A DNA stretch of 48,273 nt, from contig NC_022444.1 of the NCBI RefSeq assembly GCF_000468495.1, positions 1,804,887 to 1,853,159 on the forward strand, given 5' to 3'. The stretch is from Megalodesulfovibrio gigas DSM 1382 = ATCC 19364 (GTDB taxonomy: Bacteria; Desulfobacterota; Desulfovibrionia; Desulfovibrionales; Desulfovibrionaceae). Both the position numbers and the translations under genes were made by a program. The notes under the pieces were generated by a model, which was not told the DNA's origin, made no database searches, and saw nothing but the letters and a program-made list of their open reading frames with translations. Below, one piece after another: positions 8,040-15,772 of the stretch. Every line of letters begins with the position of its first letter. Position 1 is the first letter of the stretch.

Positions 8040-8877
8040 GGCGCTCTTTGAATGCCTCAAAGGAGAGGGCTTCCTGGGGTTTGAAGGCCGCAAGCCGCTG
8101 GCGGAGCTCGCCGAAATCCACCTGATGGCCGTCGAATTCCGGGCCGTCCACGCAGGCGAACTTCACCTGCCCGCCCACGCTCACGCGGCAGGCGCCGCAC
8201 ATGCCGATGCCGTCCACCATGATGGAGTTCAGGCTCACGGTGGTCTTTACGCCGAATGGTTTGGTGGTTTTGGACACGGCTTCCATCATGGGCACCGGGC
8301 CGATGGCCACGACTTCCTTCACGGTCTTGTCGGTCTTGAGCCGTTCTTCCAGCACCTGGGTGACGAAGCCCTTGTGGCCGTAGGAGCCGTCGTCCGTGGC
8401 GATGAGCACTTCATCGCAAAAACTTTTCAGCTCGTGTTCAAAGAGTAGCAGGTTCTTGCTGCGTGCGCCGATGATGGCCACGGTGTGGTTGCCGGCGCGT
8501 TGGTGGCCCTTGGCGATGTGGTGCATGGCCGCGATGCCGGTGCCGCCACCCACGCAGATCACGGTGCCCACCTGTTCAATGTGCGTGGCCTGGCCCAGGG
8601 GGCCGCAGAGGTCGTGCAGGGCGTCGCCTTCCTCCAGGGTCTCCAGGTGGGCCGTGCTTTTGCCCATAACCAGATAGACCATGGTGATGGTCCCGGCCTC
8701 GGGGTCGGCGTCGGCAATGGTCAGGGGAATGCGTTCGCCTTGTGCGCTGACGCGCAGGATGACGAAGTTGCCGGGTTGCGCCTTCTTGGCGATGTGGGGG
8801 CACGAGATGACCAGCTTGCTCGTCTGCCCAGGAATCAGCCGCTCTTTTTTGACGATGGTGCAAGGCGTCTGCTGCAT
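8029..8877 (-). CDS. nfnA: NfnA: small subunit of electron-bifurcating ferredoxin-NADP oxidoreductase
   Basis: A 282-residue ferredoxin-NADP-reductase-like subunit. It has an FAD-binding beta barrel (about residues 8-100), an NAD-binding fold starting at VICVGGGTGIAAM (107-119), and a C-terminal [2Fe-2S] site MVDGIGMCGACR with C227, C230 and C242. D222 occupies the place where characterised NfnA proteins use an aspartate as fourth ligand. It overlaps nfnB, so the two subunits are translationally coupled. Start at 8877: AGGAG precedes the ATG and a plausible promoter lies upstream. SudB/HydG-like sulfide dehydrogenase is an older name for the same family. Confidence 0.87.
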   Translation of the reverse strand: MQQTPCTIVKKERLIPGQTSKLVISCPHIAKKAQPGNFVILRVSAQGERIPLTIADADPEAGTITMVYLVMGKSTAHLETLEEGDALHDLCGPLGQATHIEQVGTVICVGGGTGIAAMHHIAKGHQRAGNHTVAIIGARSKNLLLFEHELKSFCDEVLIATDDGSYGHKGFVTQVLEERLKTDKTVKEVVAIGPVPMMEAVSKTTKPFGVKTTVSLNSIMVDGIGMCGACRVSVGGQVKFACVDGPEFDGHQVDFGELRQRLAAFKPQEALSFEAFKERHGK

Positions 8878-8904
8878 GGGGGCTCCTGGCGAGAGAATGG
8901 GAAC

Positions 8905-8933
8905 ATATAATGGCACAACGCAAAGTTTGGCAA
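8905..8933 (-). promoter_or_regulatory. Candidate promoter of nfnAB
   Basis: On the minus strand TTGCCA (8928-8933) is followed after 17 bp by TTATAT (8905-8910). The leader would be about 20-25 nt. Confidence 0.4.
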
Positions 8934-9044
8934 GGGCGGCTTGCGTTTGACCCCGGAAATGCCTACTGTAAAGAAAGGTTAATCCTGTCTGCGTCCGTCG
9001 CATGCAGGATATCGGGATGCAGCCCGGAGCCAAGGAGGAAAGGC

Positions 9045-9569
9045 ATGGTAGACGCCGCTTCCGCCGTCCGCGCAGGACTGGCCGCCTATCAGCAGCAACT
9101 GATGACCGTTTCGCGCCCTGCCCCCGCCGCGCGTGTTCAGGAGGTTCCCTCCAAAAACGCTGCGCAGGAGAACGGGCGTTCCGCCACCCCGGACACTGTC
9201 ACCCCGGACACTGTCACCCCGGACACTGCCGGCACGTCCTTCCGTCTCAAGCTGGGCAAGCTGCAAATCTCGCTGTTCGACGGGTCCCCCACGACCCGTG
9301 ACGCCACGCAGACAGCCCTGGATGCCCTGAACGGTCTGGAAACGCAGGCCGATCAGGCCGCAAGCGCGGCGTTCGCCATGCGGCAGGCCCTGGCCGGGAC
9401 ATCGCGTCAGGACAACAGCGCGGCCTCTGCCGCTGCGCCCCTGGCGTTGGGATCCTCGTCCGCGCCGGCGTCGTACCTGCGTAAGATGGCAACCTCCGCG
9501 TACCGGCAGGCGGAGCTGGCGTGGTCCGTGGACCCGTACCGCCCTGGCCTGCTGCTCGGGGTGTTCTGA
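9045..9569 (+). CDS. Hypothetical protein with TPDTV repeats
   Basis: A 174-residue protein with no recognised domain. An N-terminal helical stretch (AVRAGLAAYQQQLM) is followed by three TPDTV-like repeats (residues ~47-61), a short beta-like segment (FRLKLGKLQISLFDG), and an Ala-rich helical C-terminus. No signal peptide. Start at 9045: AAGGAGG lies about 6 bases upstream, and the open frame further upstream runs through the nfnA promoter region. It is a single gene facing the chemoreceptor, with two convergent hairpin repeats between them. Confidence 0.7.
   Translation: MVDAASAVRAGLAAYQQQLMTVSRPAPAARVQEVPSKNAAQENGRSATPDTVTPDTVTPDTAGTSFRLKLGKLQISLFDGSPTTRDATQTALDALNGLETQADQAASAAFAMRQALAGTSRQDNSAASAAAPLALGSSSAPASYLRKMATSAYRQAELAWSVDPYRPGLLLGVF
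9186..9230 (+). repeat. 15-bp tandem repeat inside the gene at 9045
   Basis: Three consecutive units ACCCCGGACACTGTC, ACCCCGGACACTGTC, ACCCCGGACACTGCC encode TPDTV-TPDTV-TPDTA. The ACCCCGGAC core matches the repeat in the gene at 77-691. Confidence 0.85.
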
Positions 9570-9617
9570 TATTCCTGGCAGGCTGTTCTTTCGGGATGCA
9601 GTGAGGGCATTTTTATT

Positions 9618-9705
9618 TTGAAAAAGGACGTTGCGAGAGGGGAAACCTTTTGCAACAGGTTCTCCCCTCTCGCGCTCTCCCCTTCCAAAACTTTGATAGT
9701 GACCT
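9618..9705 (+). repeat. Gene-end terminator repeat, divergent copy F
   Basis: GCGAGAGGGGAAACC pairs with GGTTCTCCCCTCTCGC around 9635-9673. The downstream CCCCTTCCAAAACTTTGATAGTG resembles the tail of copy B (CCCCCTTTCCAAAGACTTTTATTGTG, divided by small differences). It is plus-oriented, follows the gene ending at 9569, and faces copy B. Confidence 0.6.
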
Positions 9706-9711
9706 TGAATC

Positions 9712-9801
9712 ACAATAAAAGTCTTTGGAAAGGGGGTTCGGGGGAAGAACCTTTCTTGAGAAAGGTTTTCCCCCGAGAACTCCTTTCAAAGATACCTTGC
9801 C
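9712..9801 (-). repeat. Gene-end terminator repeat, copy B
   Basis: It begins on the minus strand directly at the TAG stop of the chemoreceptor (TAGGGCAAGGTATC). It continues with the CTCGGGGGAAAACCTTT hairpin (9737-9772) and ends in CCAAAGACTTTTATTG. It is nearly identical, including the stop codon, to the start of copy C after the aldolase gene. Confidence 0.8.
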
Positions 9802-11979
9802 CTAGCGCGTCTTGCCGTCCCCTTCGGCCTGGAGACTGTGAATGAGGCTGCGCAGCACCTGGGCCTGCTCGGCCAGCTGGTCCACGACCCCGGAGGACTG
9901 GCGCATGGCCTGGGCCACGATGGAGGAGATGCGGTTGATGTCGTCGATGTTCCTGGTGATCTCGTCGCTGGCGGCGGACTGTTCCTCGGCGGCGGCGGCG
10001 ATGGAGCGCACCTGATCCGTGGCGGCATCTACCAGACTGACGATCTGCTCCAGGGCGCTGCCGGAGCGGCCGGCCTTGGTGGTGGCCTCGTCGATGAGCC
10101 GGGAGGCGGCGTCGAAGTTGGCGATATTGGTGTTGGCTCCCTGCTGGATGGCGGCAATGGCGGCGCCGACTTCCCTGGTGGCGTGCATGGTTTTTTCGGC
10201 GAGCTTGCGCACCTCGTCAGCCACCACGGCAAAGCCTCGGCCGGCGTCGCCGGCTCTGGCGGCTTCGATGGCGGCGTTCAGGGCCAGCAGGTTGGTCTGG
10301 TCGGCAATGTCGTTAATCACCACCATCACCTGACTGATTTCCTCGGCCTGCTTGCCCAGGGCGTGCATGTCGCGGGTCAGCCCCTTGGCCTGGGCCAGCA
10401 CCTGTTCAATGCTTTGCACCACCTGGGCCACCACCTGGGCGCCGGCGGTGGCTTCGCGCTTGGCGTGGTCCACGGTGTCCGCGGCCTGCCCGGCATTGCG
10501 GGCCACCTCCAGCACGGTGGCGTTCATTTCTTCCATGGCCGTGGCGGTTTCGCCCAGGCGGCGGGCCTGTTCCTCGGTGCCCCGGCTGGATTCCCCCACC
10601 TGACCGGCCAGTTCCCCGGAGGCGGAGTGGATGACCGTGGCAGCGCCTTCCAGGCGGGCTGCGGCGGCCAGCATGCCTTCGCGCCGGGCCTGTTCGGCAG
10701 TGGCAAGGGCTGCCTCGGCCTGGCTCATGGCGGTCTGGGCCGTGGCGGCGTGTTCTTCCGCTTCCATGGTCTTGGCGTTGGCCATGGCGATTTTGGATTT
10801 GAGGGATTCCACCATCTCCCGCAAGGCATCGGCCAGCACGCCGATTTCATCGCGCTGGTGGATGTCGATGGGCCGGTCCAGATCGCCGGCGGCCACGGCC
10901 TGGGCCGCACGCATGATGCGGTTCACGGGGGTGACGATGAGCCGCGTCACGCCGAAAACCAGCACCATCAGCAGCGCCAGCCCGCCCAGGCTCAGCAGCA
11001 GCAGCAGGCGTTGCGTGGCATGGACGCTTTCCAGCATCCTGGCCTGGGGCAGGGTGATCAGAAAGCTCCAGGCTCCCTCTGCCCCTTCCAGGGTGATGGG
11101 GGTGATGCTGTACAGCATGGATTGGTTGGCGACTGCCGACAGCTGGTCGTATTGGAAGGCGGCACCCTGGGCCAGGGCCTTTTCGAAGCCTGCCTTGTGT
11201 TCCGCAGGGACGAAATCCTTGGCATTTTTGCCGATGAAGCTCTTGTCAGGGTGGGCCACGATCATGCCGGTATTGGAGAGCAGCATGCCGTAGCCAGTCT
11301 CGAAAATGGAAATGCGTGCAGCCATGGCCTGGAGGTTTTCCAGGCTCAGGTCCACCCCGGTCACGCCCTTGCCCTGCTGGAGCATGGGCACGCACACGCT
11401 GATCATCATGCGATCCTGGCCTGCCACCTCGTACACCGTGGGTTCGGTGAGGAAGAGTTTGCCCGTCTGCAGGGGGGTCCAGTACCATTTTTCGCCGGGA
11501 TCGCGGCTGGTGGCGAGCACGGGGGTGGCGAAGGTCTCCTCAAGGCCCTGGGTGCCGCGGATGACATAGGGCAGGAAGCGGCCGGATTCCTCATGCAGGG
11601 CATTGGCCTTGATGAACTCGGCGTCGCGGCCGTCGAAGGCGTTGGGGTCCCAGGCGGTCCAGGCGCCGAAGATGGTCGGGAAGCTCTCCAGCGTGCGATG
11701 CAGCAGGCTGGCCACCACGGTGCGGTCCGGCTGGGGGCGGGCGCGTTCGTTGGTCACGCCGGCGGCCAGGGCCTTGCCGGCGGCGATGGCGGCATCCAGG
11801 TCGCTTTTGACCAGATTGGCGTACCGTGCGCTGATTTCATGGGCCAACTGCCGGGTGTCGGCCGTGGATTGCTCCTGAATCTGCATTCGTACCACCAGCA
11901 GGATGGCCAGCAAGACGAGGATGGCCGCCAGGCTGACCGGCAGCAAAATCTTGTTGCGCATTTTCAGATGGTTGAACAT
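9802..11979 (-). CDS. Methyl-accepting chemotaxis protein with double-Cache sensor
   Basis: A 725-residue chemoreceptor. TM1 is at about residues 12-32. The periplasmic dCache-type sensor that follows includes [16 protein letters not shown] and later [17 protein letters not shown]2 is at about 325-350, followed by HAMP and a long coiled coil. The signalling tip is [20 protein letters not shown] with [16 protein letters not shown], which contacts CheA and CheW. The Cache fold usually binds small organic acids or amino acids; the ligand is unknown. The start at 11979 ([10 protein letters not shown]) has AGGA upstream. No CheR-tethering pentapeptide is seen at the C-terminus. Confidence 0.93.
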   Translation of the reverse strand: MFNHLKMRNKILLPVSLAAILVLLAILLVVRMQIQEQSTADTRQLAHEISARYANLVKSDLDAAIAAGKALAAGVTNERARPQPDRTVVASLLHRTLESFPTIFGAWTAWDPNAFDGRDAEFIKANALHEESGRFLPYVIRGTQGLEETFATPVLATSRDPGEKWYWTPLQTGKLFLTEPTVYEVAGQDRMMISVCVPMLQQGKGVTGVDLSLENLQAMAARISIFETGYGMLLSNTGMIVAHPDKSFIGKNAKDFVPAEHKAGFEKALAQGAAFQYDQLSAVANQSMLYSITPITLEGAEGAWSFLITLPQARMLESVHATQRLLLLLSLGGLALLMVLVFGVTRLIVTPVNRIMRAAQAVAAGDLDRPIDIHQRDEIGVLADALREMVESLKSKIAMANAKTMEAEEHAATAQTAMSQAEAALATAEQARREGMLAAAARLEGAATVIHSASGELAGQVGESSRGTEEQARRLGETATAMEEMNATVLEVARNAGQAADTVDHAKREATAGAQVVAQVVQSIEQVLAQAKGLTRDMHALGKQAEEISQVMVVINDIADQTNLLALNAAIEAARAGDAGRGFAVVADEVRKLAEKTMHATREVGAAIAAIQQGANTNIANFDAASRLIDEATTKAGRSGSALEQIVSLVDAATDQVRSIAAAAEEQSAASDEITRNIDDINRISSIVAQAMRQSSGVVDQLAEQAQVLRSLIHSLQAEGDGKTR

Positions 11980-12152
11980 TGCAGCATCCTGGGGTTGAGG
12001 GTGGATGGAGGAGGGCACGCCGCACACGTTCCCGGCACTGCCTTTCTTACGGGAAAGGTGTGACAGGATGTTGAACGGCTGCCCGTCCCAGATGGCATGG
12101 TGACAGTTGTCTCAACTTAGAGCATAAAAGGCTACGAAACAAGAGGGAATCA

Positions 12153-12200
12153 GTTTAAAACGCCCCCTGTCCGCGGTTCCGGGCAAGGGGCGTTTTAAAC
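12153..12200 (-). terminator. Hairpin terminator after the diguanylate cyclase gene
   Basis: GTTTAAAACGCCCC (12153-12166) is a perfect inverted match of GGGGCGTTTTAAAC (12187-12200), with a 20-base loop. It lies 20 bp past the stop codon of the gene ending at 12221. The T-run is inside the stem, so it may work in both directions. Confidence 0.75.
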
Positions 12201-12220
12201 AACAAACAGTCTGGAGCATG

Positions 12221-13645
12221 TCAGCAGGCGTTTTTGCCCTGTTCCTTTTCGGCGTACATGGCGGCGTCTGCCTGGGCCAGCAGGGTGTCCAGGGTCATGC
12301 CGGGGGCATACATGGCCACTCCGCAACTCACGCGCAGGGGGCCACAGGGCAGGCTGGAGGAACGCGTGTGCAGGGAGTGCTGCAGCCGTTCCACCAGGGC
12401 GGCGGCTTCCCCGGCCGTGCATTCGGCCAGCAGCAGGAATTCGTCCCCGCCAAAGCGGAACAGGGCGTCCATGGGGCGGATGTTGGCGCGGACGATGTTG
12501 GCCACGGCCTTGAGGGCTTCGTCCCCGGTGAGGTGGCCGAATTTGTCGTTGATTTCCTTGAAGCGGTCCACGTCCATGGCCACGGCGGCAAAGTCGCGTC
12601 CCTGCCTGCCGTGGCGGGAGACGGCGCGCTGGAAGAAGTGATCCAGGGAGCGGCGGTTCAGGCAGCCGGTGAGCTCGTCGTGCATGGCGAGGAATTCCAG
12701 CCGGCCCTGGAAGTAGTTCACGGCCAGGACCACGATGACGATGATGATGAGGGACGCTGCCGCGCCCACGCCCAGGGTGGTCATGAGGTTTTTGCGGGCG
12801 GCGCCCAGCACATCGCGCTCGTTCTGTTCGACAATGAGAAACCAGTTGAGTTCCGGGATGTAACGGGACGTGAGCTGGGTGACGCCGTCCTCGTTTTCGT
12901 AGCTCAGGTCCACATGGTCCTTGCCGGCGTCGAGGATCATCCGCGCCACCTTGCCGATGCCGGGTTGGTCGTGGATGTTCACCTGCTCCACCAGACTGGT
13001 ATCCATGTGGGCCTGGATCACGCCCCGGGGGTCCACCAGATAGATGCGGCGCAGGTACGTGGCCTGGGTGGTGCGGATGATGTCTGCCACAGCCTTCAGC
13101 TCCAGACCCACGCCGGTCACGCCCAGCAGGCGGCCGGCGGTGTCCTGGACCCGGAAGTTGATGAAGATGGTCAGGGTGTTGTTGGCGGCTTGGTTGGCGT
13201 CCACGTCCAGGTCGTATTCCATGCCCGAGTTGGCGAAGGTGTAGTACCAGACGTCGTGGGCATCTTCCTTGGAAACGGTCTTCAGCACGCCGTTGTAGTG
13301 ATAATAGCGCGACGTTTTCGCCGAGACGAAAAATGTGCTGAAGTAGCCGTATTTTTTGTGGATGCCATCCAGAAAGCGCTGCACCTGGCCTTCGTCCTGC
13401 TCGCCGCGCTGTGTCCATTCCTTCAAAAAGTTGTCGTTGGCCATGAGGGAGGAGACGTGCAGGGGCTGCATCAGACTTTTCAGGATTTCCGAATAGATGG
13501 TGTCCCGTGTCAAGGGCAGGGCCGACGTGGTGAGCTCCTTGAGCGCCGCGGAGCGGGAGACGGCGTAGTTGACCAGACTGGTGGCCGCAAAGGCCGCCAC
13601 CAGCACGGTGGAAAGCAGCAGGATGAGACGGGACTTGATCGTCAT
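12221..13645 (-). CDS. Membrane diguanylate cyclase with Cache sensor
   Basis: A 474-residue protein with TM1 at ~6-28, a periplasmic dCache-like domain (~30-275), TM2 at ~285-310 (ASLIIIVIVVLAVNY), and a C-terminal GGDEF domain. The active site FGGDEF is intact (399-403), and the inhibitory I-site RPMD (390-393) stands five residues before it. It is therefore predicted to make cyclic di-GMP under product feedback, in response to a periplasmic ligand. The start at 13645 gives a proper signal anchor; the long in-frame extension upstream would cover the 15-bp tandem repeats and is unlikely to be translated. It is divergent from the aldolase gene. Confidence 0.9.
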   Translation of the reverse strand: MTIKSRLILLLSTVLVAAFAATSLVNYAVSRSAALKELTTSALPLTRDTIYSEILKSLMQPLHVSSLMANDNFLKEWTQRGEQDEGQVQRFLDGIHKKYGYFSTFFVSAKTSRYYHYNGVLKTVSKEDAHDVWYYTFANSGMEYDLDVDANQAANNTLTIFINFRVQDTAGRLLGVTGVGLELKAVADIIRTTQATYLRRIYLVDPRGVIQAHMDTSLVEQVNIHDQPGIGKVARMILDAGKDHVDLSYENEDGVTQLTSRYIPELNWFLIVEQNERDVLGAARKNLMTTLGVGAAASLIIIVIVVLAVNYFQGRLEFLAMHDELTGCLNRRSLDHFFQRAVSRHGRQGRDFAAVAMDVDRFKEINDKFGHLTGDEALKAVANIVRANIRPMDALFRFGGDEFLLLAECTAGEAAALVERLQHSLHTRSSSLPCGPLRVSCGVAMYAPGMTLDTLLAQADAAMYAEKEQGKNAC

Positions 13646-13733
13646 GCAACGCTCGCCGGGGGGGCTGGACTGTTGGAAGGGGAGTTTGCCATGGTGTACG
13701 TTGTGGGGCGGGAGACGGTCAAGGCACAACCCT

Positions 13734-13777
13734 GGGTTTGCCCGCGTAGGGTTTGCCCGCGCAGGGTTTGCCTGTAC
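13734..13777. repeat. 15-bp tandem repeat, three copies, between divergent genes
   Basis: GGGTTTGCCCGCGTA, GGGTTTGCCCGCGCA and GGGTTTGCCTGTAC follow each other. The array ends 18 bp before the -35 of the aldolase promoter and lies about 90 bp upstream of the cyclase start. It shares its core and period with the array at 1200-1241. Confidence 0.8.
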
Positions 13778-13794
13778 GGCGGTGTTGCCGGGCA

Positions 13795-13823
13795 TTGCCG
13801 TTCTGCGCGGATGGGGGTATGCT
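13795..13823 (+). promoter_or_regulatory. Promoter of the aldolase gene
   Basis: TTGCCG (13795-13800) and TATGCT (13818-13823) are separated by 17 bp. The start site is predicted near 13830, giving a leader of about 63 nt. Confidence 0.55.
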
Positions 13824-13827
13824 TATG

Positions 13828-13848
13828 GTGTTGTTCCGTCAACAACAC
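13828..13848. promoter_or_regulatory. Candidate operator palindrome at the aldolase transcription start
   Basis: GTGTTGTT (13828-13835) and AACAACAC (13841-13848) form a perfect inverted repeat with a 5-bp spacer. It covers the predicted +1 position, the usual place for a repressor site. The binding protein is unknown. Confidence 0.5.
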
Positions 13849-13892
13849 GCCATCATATCCAGCCACTCTATCCCCGCAAGGAGGACGGCCTC

Positions 13893-15188
13893 ATGCCCGC
13901 TTTTGGTCAGCCGCCGCATCCGCAGTTCGACACCGCCCTGAAAGTGGGCCGCCCGCCCAACGTGCAGGCGCTGTTCCCCCATTCCCGCGCGCTTCTTGTC
14001 AGCGGCAAAGTTGTGGACCGGGCCATGCTCGCCAAGGGCCACGCCATGACCATTGCCGCCAACGGGCGCAGCCACTTTGTCATCCGCGGCACGCTCCTGG
14101 CCGCCCAACGCGCCAACGCCGCGGTGATTCTGGAAATCGCCAAGAGCGAAGGCGGCGCCGCCCAGTACTGCGCCACCACCATGTGGAACCTGGCCCGTCA
14201 GGTGGACGCCATGTGCAACGAACTGGGCATCACCGTGCCCGTGGCCGTGCACACGGACCATTATGGCATCAAGAACCCGGCCGATCTGGAAAAGGCCAAG
14301 GTGGAGATCCCCACGCTGTTCGAAGCCGGCGTCACCTCCATCGCCATCGACGCCTCCCACCTGCCCGATGACGAAAACCTCCTGGCCAACATCCTCCTGA
14401 AGGATTACGTGCCCACCTGGGCTGGCTACGAAACAGAAGTTGGCGAGATCAAAGGCAAAGCCGGCCTCTCCACCCCGCAGGAAGCGCTCTTTTTGATCCA
14501 GGGGCTGAACGCTCACGGCATTCATCCGGATTGGATCGCCCTGAACAACGGCACCACCCACGGCATCGAGGCCTCGGAAGCCGGCATTCAGGTGGAGCTG
14601 ACGGCGGAAATCCATGCCGCCCTGGCCCCGTACAAGCTCTCCGGCGCGCAGCACGGCACCTCGGGCAACAGCTCGGCCAAGCTGCGGGAAATCGCCGCCA
14701 AGACGGCCACCACCAAGGCCAACGTGGCCACGGCCCTGCAGATGCTCTCCTGGGGCGTGCAGGTGAATGAGTACGGCAACGCCGTGCTGGACGAAGCCAA
14801 GCGCCTGATCAAGGAACCCGGCAAGGGTGTGACCGAGGATCTGTGGACCGAACTGGTGGCCTACGCCGATGCCAAGGGTCTGAGCGCCGGGGACTACAAA
14901 AAGCTGAACCTGCCCTTCGAGTGCCGCATGCTGGGCCTGCCCAAGGACGTGCGCGACCGCATGGCCGAGGCCGTGGCCGGCTTTGTGGAAGAGCTCCTGG
15001 TGGACGTGTTCAACGCCAAGGACACCGCACCCCTGGCCATCGACGCCATTCTGGCTGCCAATTCCTACGATCTCGGCCCCAAGGTGGGCGTCATTGAGGA
15101 TCCGGCAGAGTGGACCGAGGACAAGATCCGCGCCAGGGCCAAGACCATCGAGTCCGACAAGGGCCCTGAAGGCGACTTCGACGATTAG
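13893..15188 (+). CDS. Class II (zinc) fructose-bisphosphate aldolase family
   Basis: A 431-residue metal-dependent aldolase, expected to cleave or form fructose 1,6-bisphosphate in glycolysis and gluconeogenesis. The zinc ligands fall in HTDHYG, in GTTHGI and in AQHGTSGNSS, which also binds phosphate. The aspartate motif AIDASHLPDDEN is conserved. It is much longer than the usual 300-360 residues; the extra length lies mainly at the C-terminus. AAGGAGG lies 8 bases before the ATG at 13893, so the longer open frame upstream is not used. A related sugar-bisphosphate substrate cannot be excluded. It is a single gene with its own promoter, and the stop codon begins a gene-end repeat. Confidence 0.8.
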   Translation: MPAFGQPPHPQFDTALKVGRPPNVQALFPHSRALLVSGKVVDRAMLAKGHAMTIAANGRSHFVIRGTLLAAQRANAAVILEIAKSEGGAAQYCATTMWNLARQVDAMCNELGITVPVAVHTDHYGIKNPADLEKAKVEIPTLFEAGVTSIAIDASHLPDDENLLANILLKDYVPTWAGYETEVGEIKGKAGLSTPQEALFLIQGLNAHGIHPDWIALNNGTTHGIEASEAGIQVELTAEIHAALAPYKLSGAQHGTSGNSSAKLREIAAKTATTKANVATALQMLSWGVQVNEYGNAVLDEAKRLIKEPGKGVTEDLWTELVAYADAKGLSAGDYKKLNLPFECRMLGLPKDVRDRMAEAVAGFVEELLVDVFNAKDTAPLAIDAILAANSYDLGPKVGVIEDPAEWTEDKIRARAKTIESDKGPEGDFDD

Positions 15189-15245
15189 GGCAAGGTATCG
15201 TTGAAGGGACTTCTCGGGGGAAAACCTTTTGCAAAAAGGTTTTCT
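15189..15245 (+). repeat. Gene-end terminator repeat, copy C
   Basis: Together with the TAG stop (15186-15188) the sequence TAGGGCAAGGTATC is identical to that of copy B. Then follow TTGAAGGGACTTCTCGGGGG and the hairpin AAAACCTTTT-GC-AAAAAGGTTTT. The right side after the hairpin has diverged. Confidence 0.75.
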
Positions 15246-15260
15246 CGCTCGCAATGTGAT

Positions 15261-15295
15261 CGGGGGAAGCCATCTGTTCTGGATGACTTCCCCCG
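15261..15295. terminator. Second hairpin in the convergent interval
   Basis: CGGGGGAAG at 15261-15269 pairs with CTTCCCCCG at 15287-15295, with an inner CATC/GATG pairing. It lies between the aldolase and the convergent gene ending at 15326 and probably serves the latter. Confidence 0.55.
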
Positions 15296-15325
15296 AATGC
15301 ATTGGCATGTGTGCCCTTGTGGGGG

Positions 15326-15661
15326 CTACTTCCGTCGCCGTCCCGGCATGGTTAGTTTTTCCAGCGTGTTGGCAAGCCAGGCTTCCAGCACGTGGTCCAC
15401 GTTGCCGGCGATCCATGGCGAGAGCCGGATCCCGGCGCGCTGCAGGTGTTCGGCATAGCTTTCCGCCACCGCCCCGCAGACCAGGGACCGGATGCCCGCG
15501 GCGTGGAGGGTTTCCGCCAGGGCGCTGGGGCCTCCCCTGGGCATGGGAATGAACCCGCGGGAGTCCAGTTCCCCGGCGCGTGATTCATAGAACCGCAACT
15601 CCGAGGCGTTTTCCAGCAACGAGGCCATTCTGTCCCCATATGTCGCCAGGCATACGCGCAT
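15326..15661 (-). CDS. NifX/NifB-type dinitrogenase cofactor domain protein
   Basis: A 111-residue protein resembling the small NifX-like domain family. It starts with a beta strand (MRVCLATYG), has a mid-protein SRGFIPMPRGGPSALAETL segment, and then AGIRSLVCGAVAESYAEHLQRAGIRL, the typical cofactor-pocket region. In sulfate reducers such proteins are often orphan and may bind a molybdenum- or iron-sulfur-containing cluster; function here is unknown. The ATG at 15661 and a GTG at 15676 are both possible starts. It lies beyond a hairpin that closes the tmc operon, so it is probably transcribed separately or by read-through. Confidence 0.6.
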   Translation of the reverse strand: MRVCLATYGDRMASLLENASELRFYESRAGELDSRGFIPMPRGGPSALAETLHAAGIRSLVCGAVAESYAEHLQRAGIRLSPWIAGNVDHVLEAWLANTLEKLTMPGRRRK

Positions 15662-15726
15662 GCTCCCCTGCCTCACCCTTGCTCCGTGAGTCCGCCAGAA
15701 CCACGTATTGTTGCGGACGGTTCTCC

Positions 15727-15762
15727 CCGAAACAGGATGATGGAAACATCACCCTGTTTCGG
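15727..15762 (-). terminator. Hairpin closing the tmc operon
   Basis: CCGAAACAGG (15727-15736) pairs with CCTGTTTCGG (15753-15762), with additional inner TGATG/CATCA pairing. It lies 11 bp beyond the response-regulator stop. There is no long T-run, so termination strength is uncertain. Confidence 0.6.
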
Positions 15763-15772
15763 AGACATTGCA

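Noticed and set aside
5220-8051. Plus-strand open frame of 943 codons opposite lpdA and nfnB
   Set aside because: It is the mirror of two well-conserved minus-strand enzymes in GC-rich DNA; its translation is low-complexity and matches nothing recognisable.
9838-12063. Plus-strand open frame opposite the chemoreceptor
   Set aside because: Shadow frame; the minus-strand protein has complete MCP domains and good start signals.
13646-13795. N-terminal extension of the diguanylate cyclase containing NPARANPTRANP repeats
   Set aside because: The repeat is explained by the 15-bp DNA array in the intergenic region; the signal anchor starting at 13645 is a far better N-terminus.
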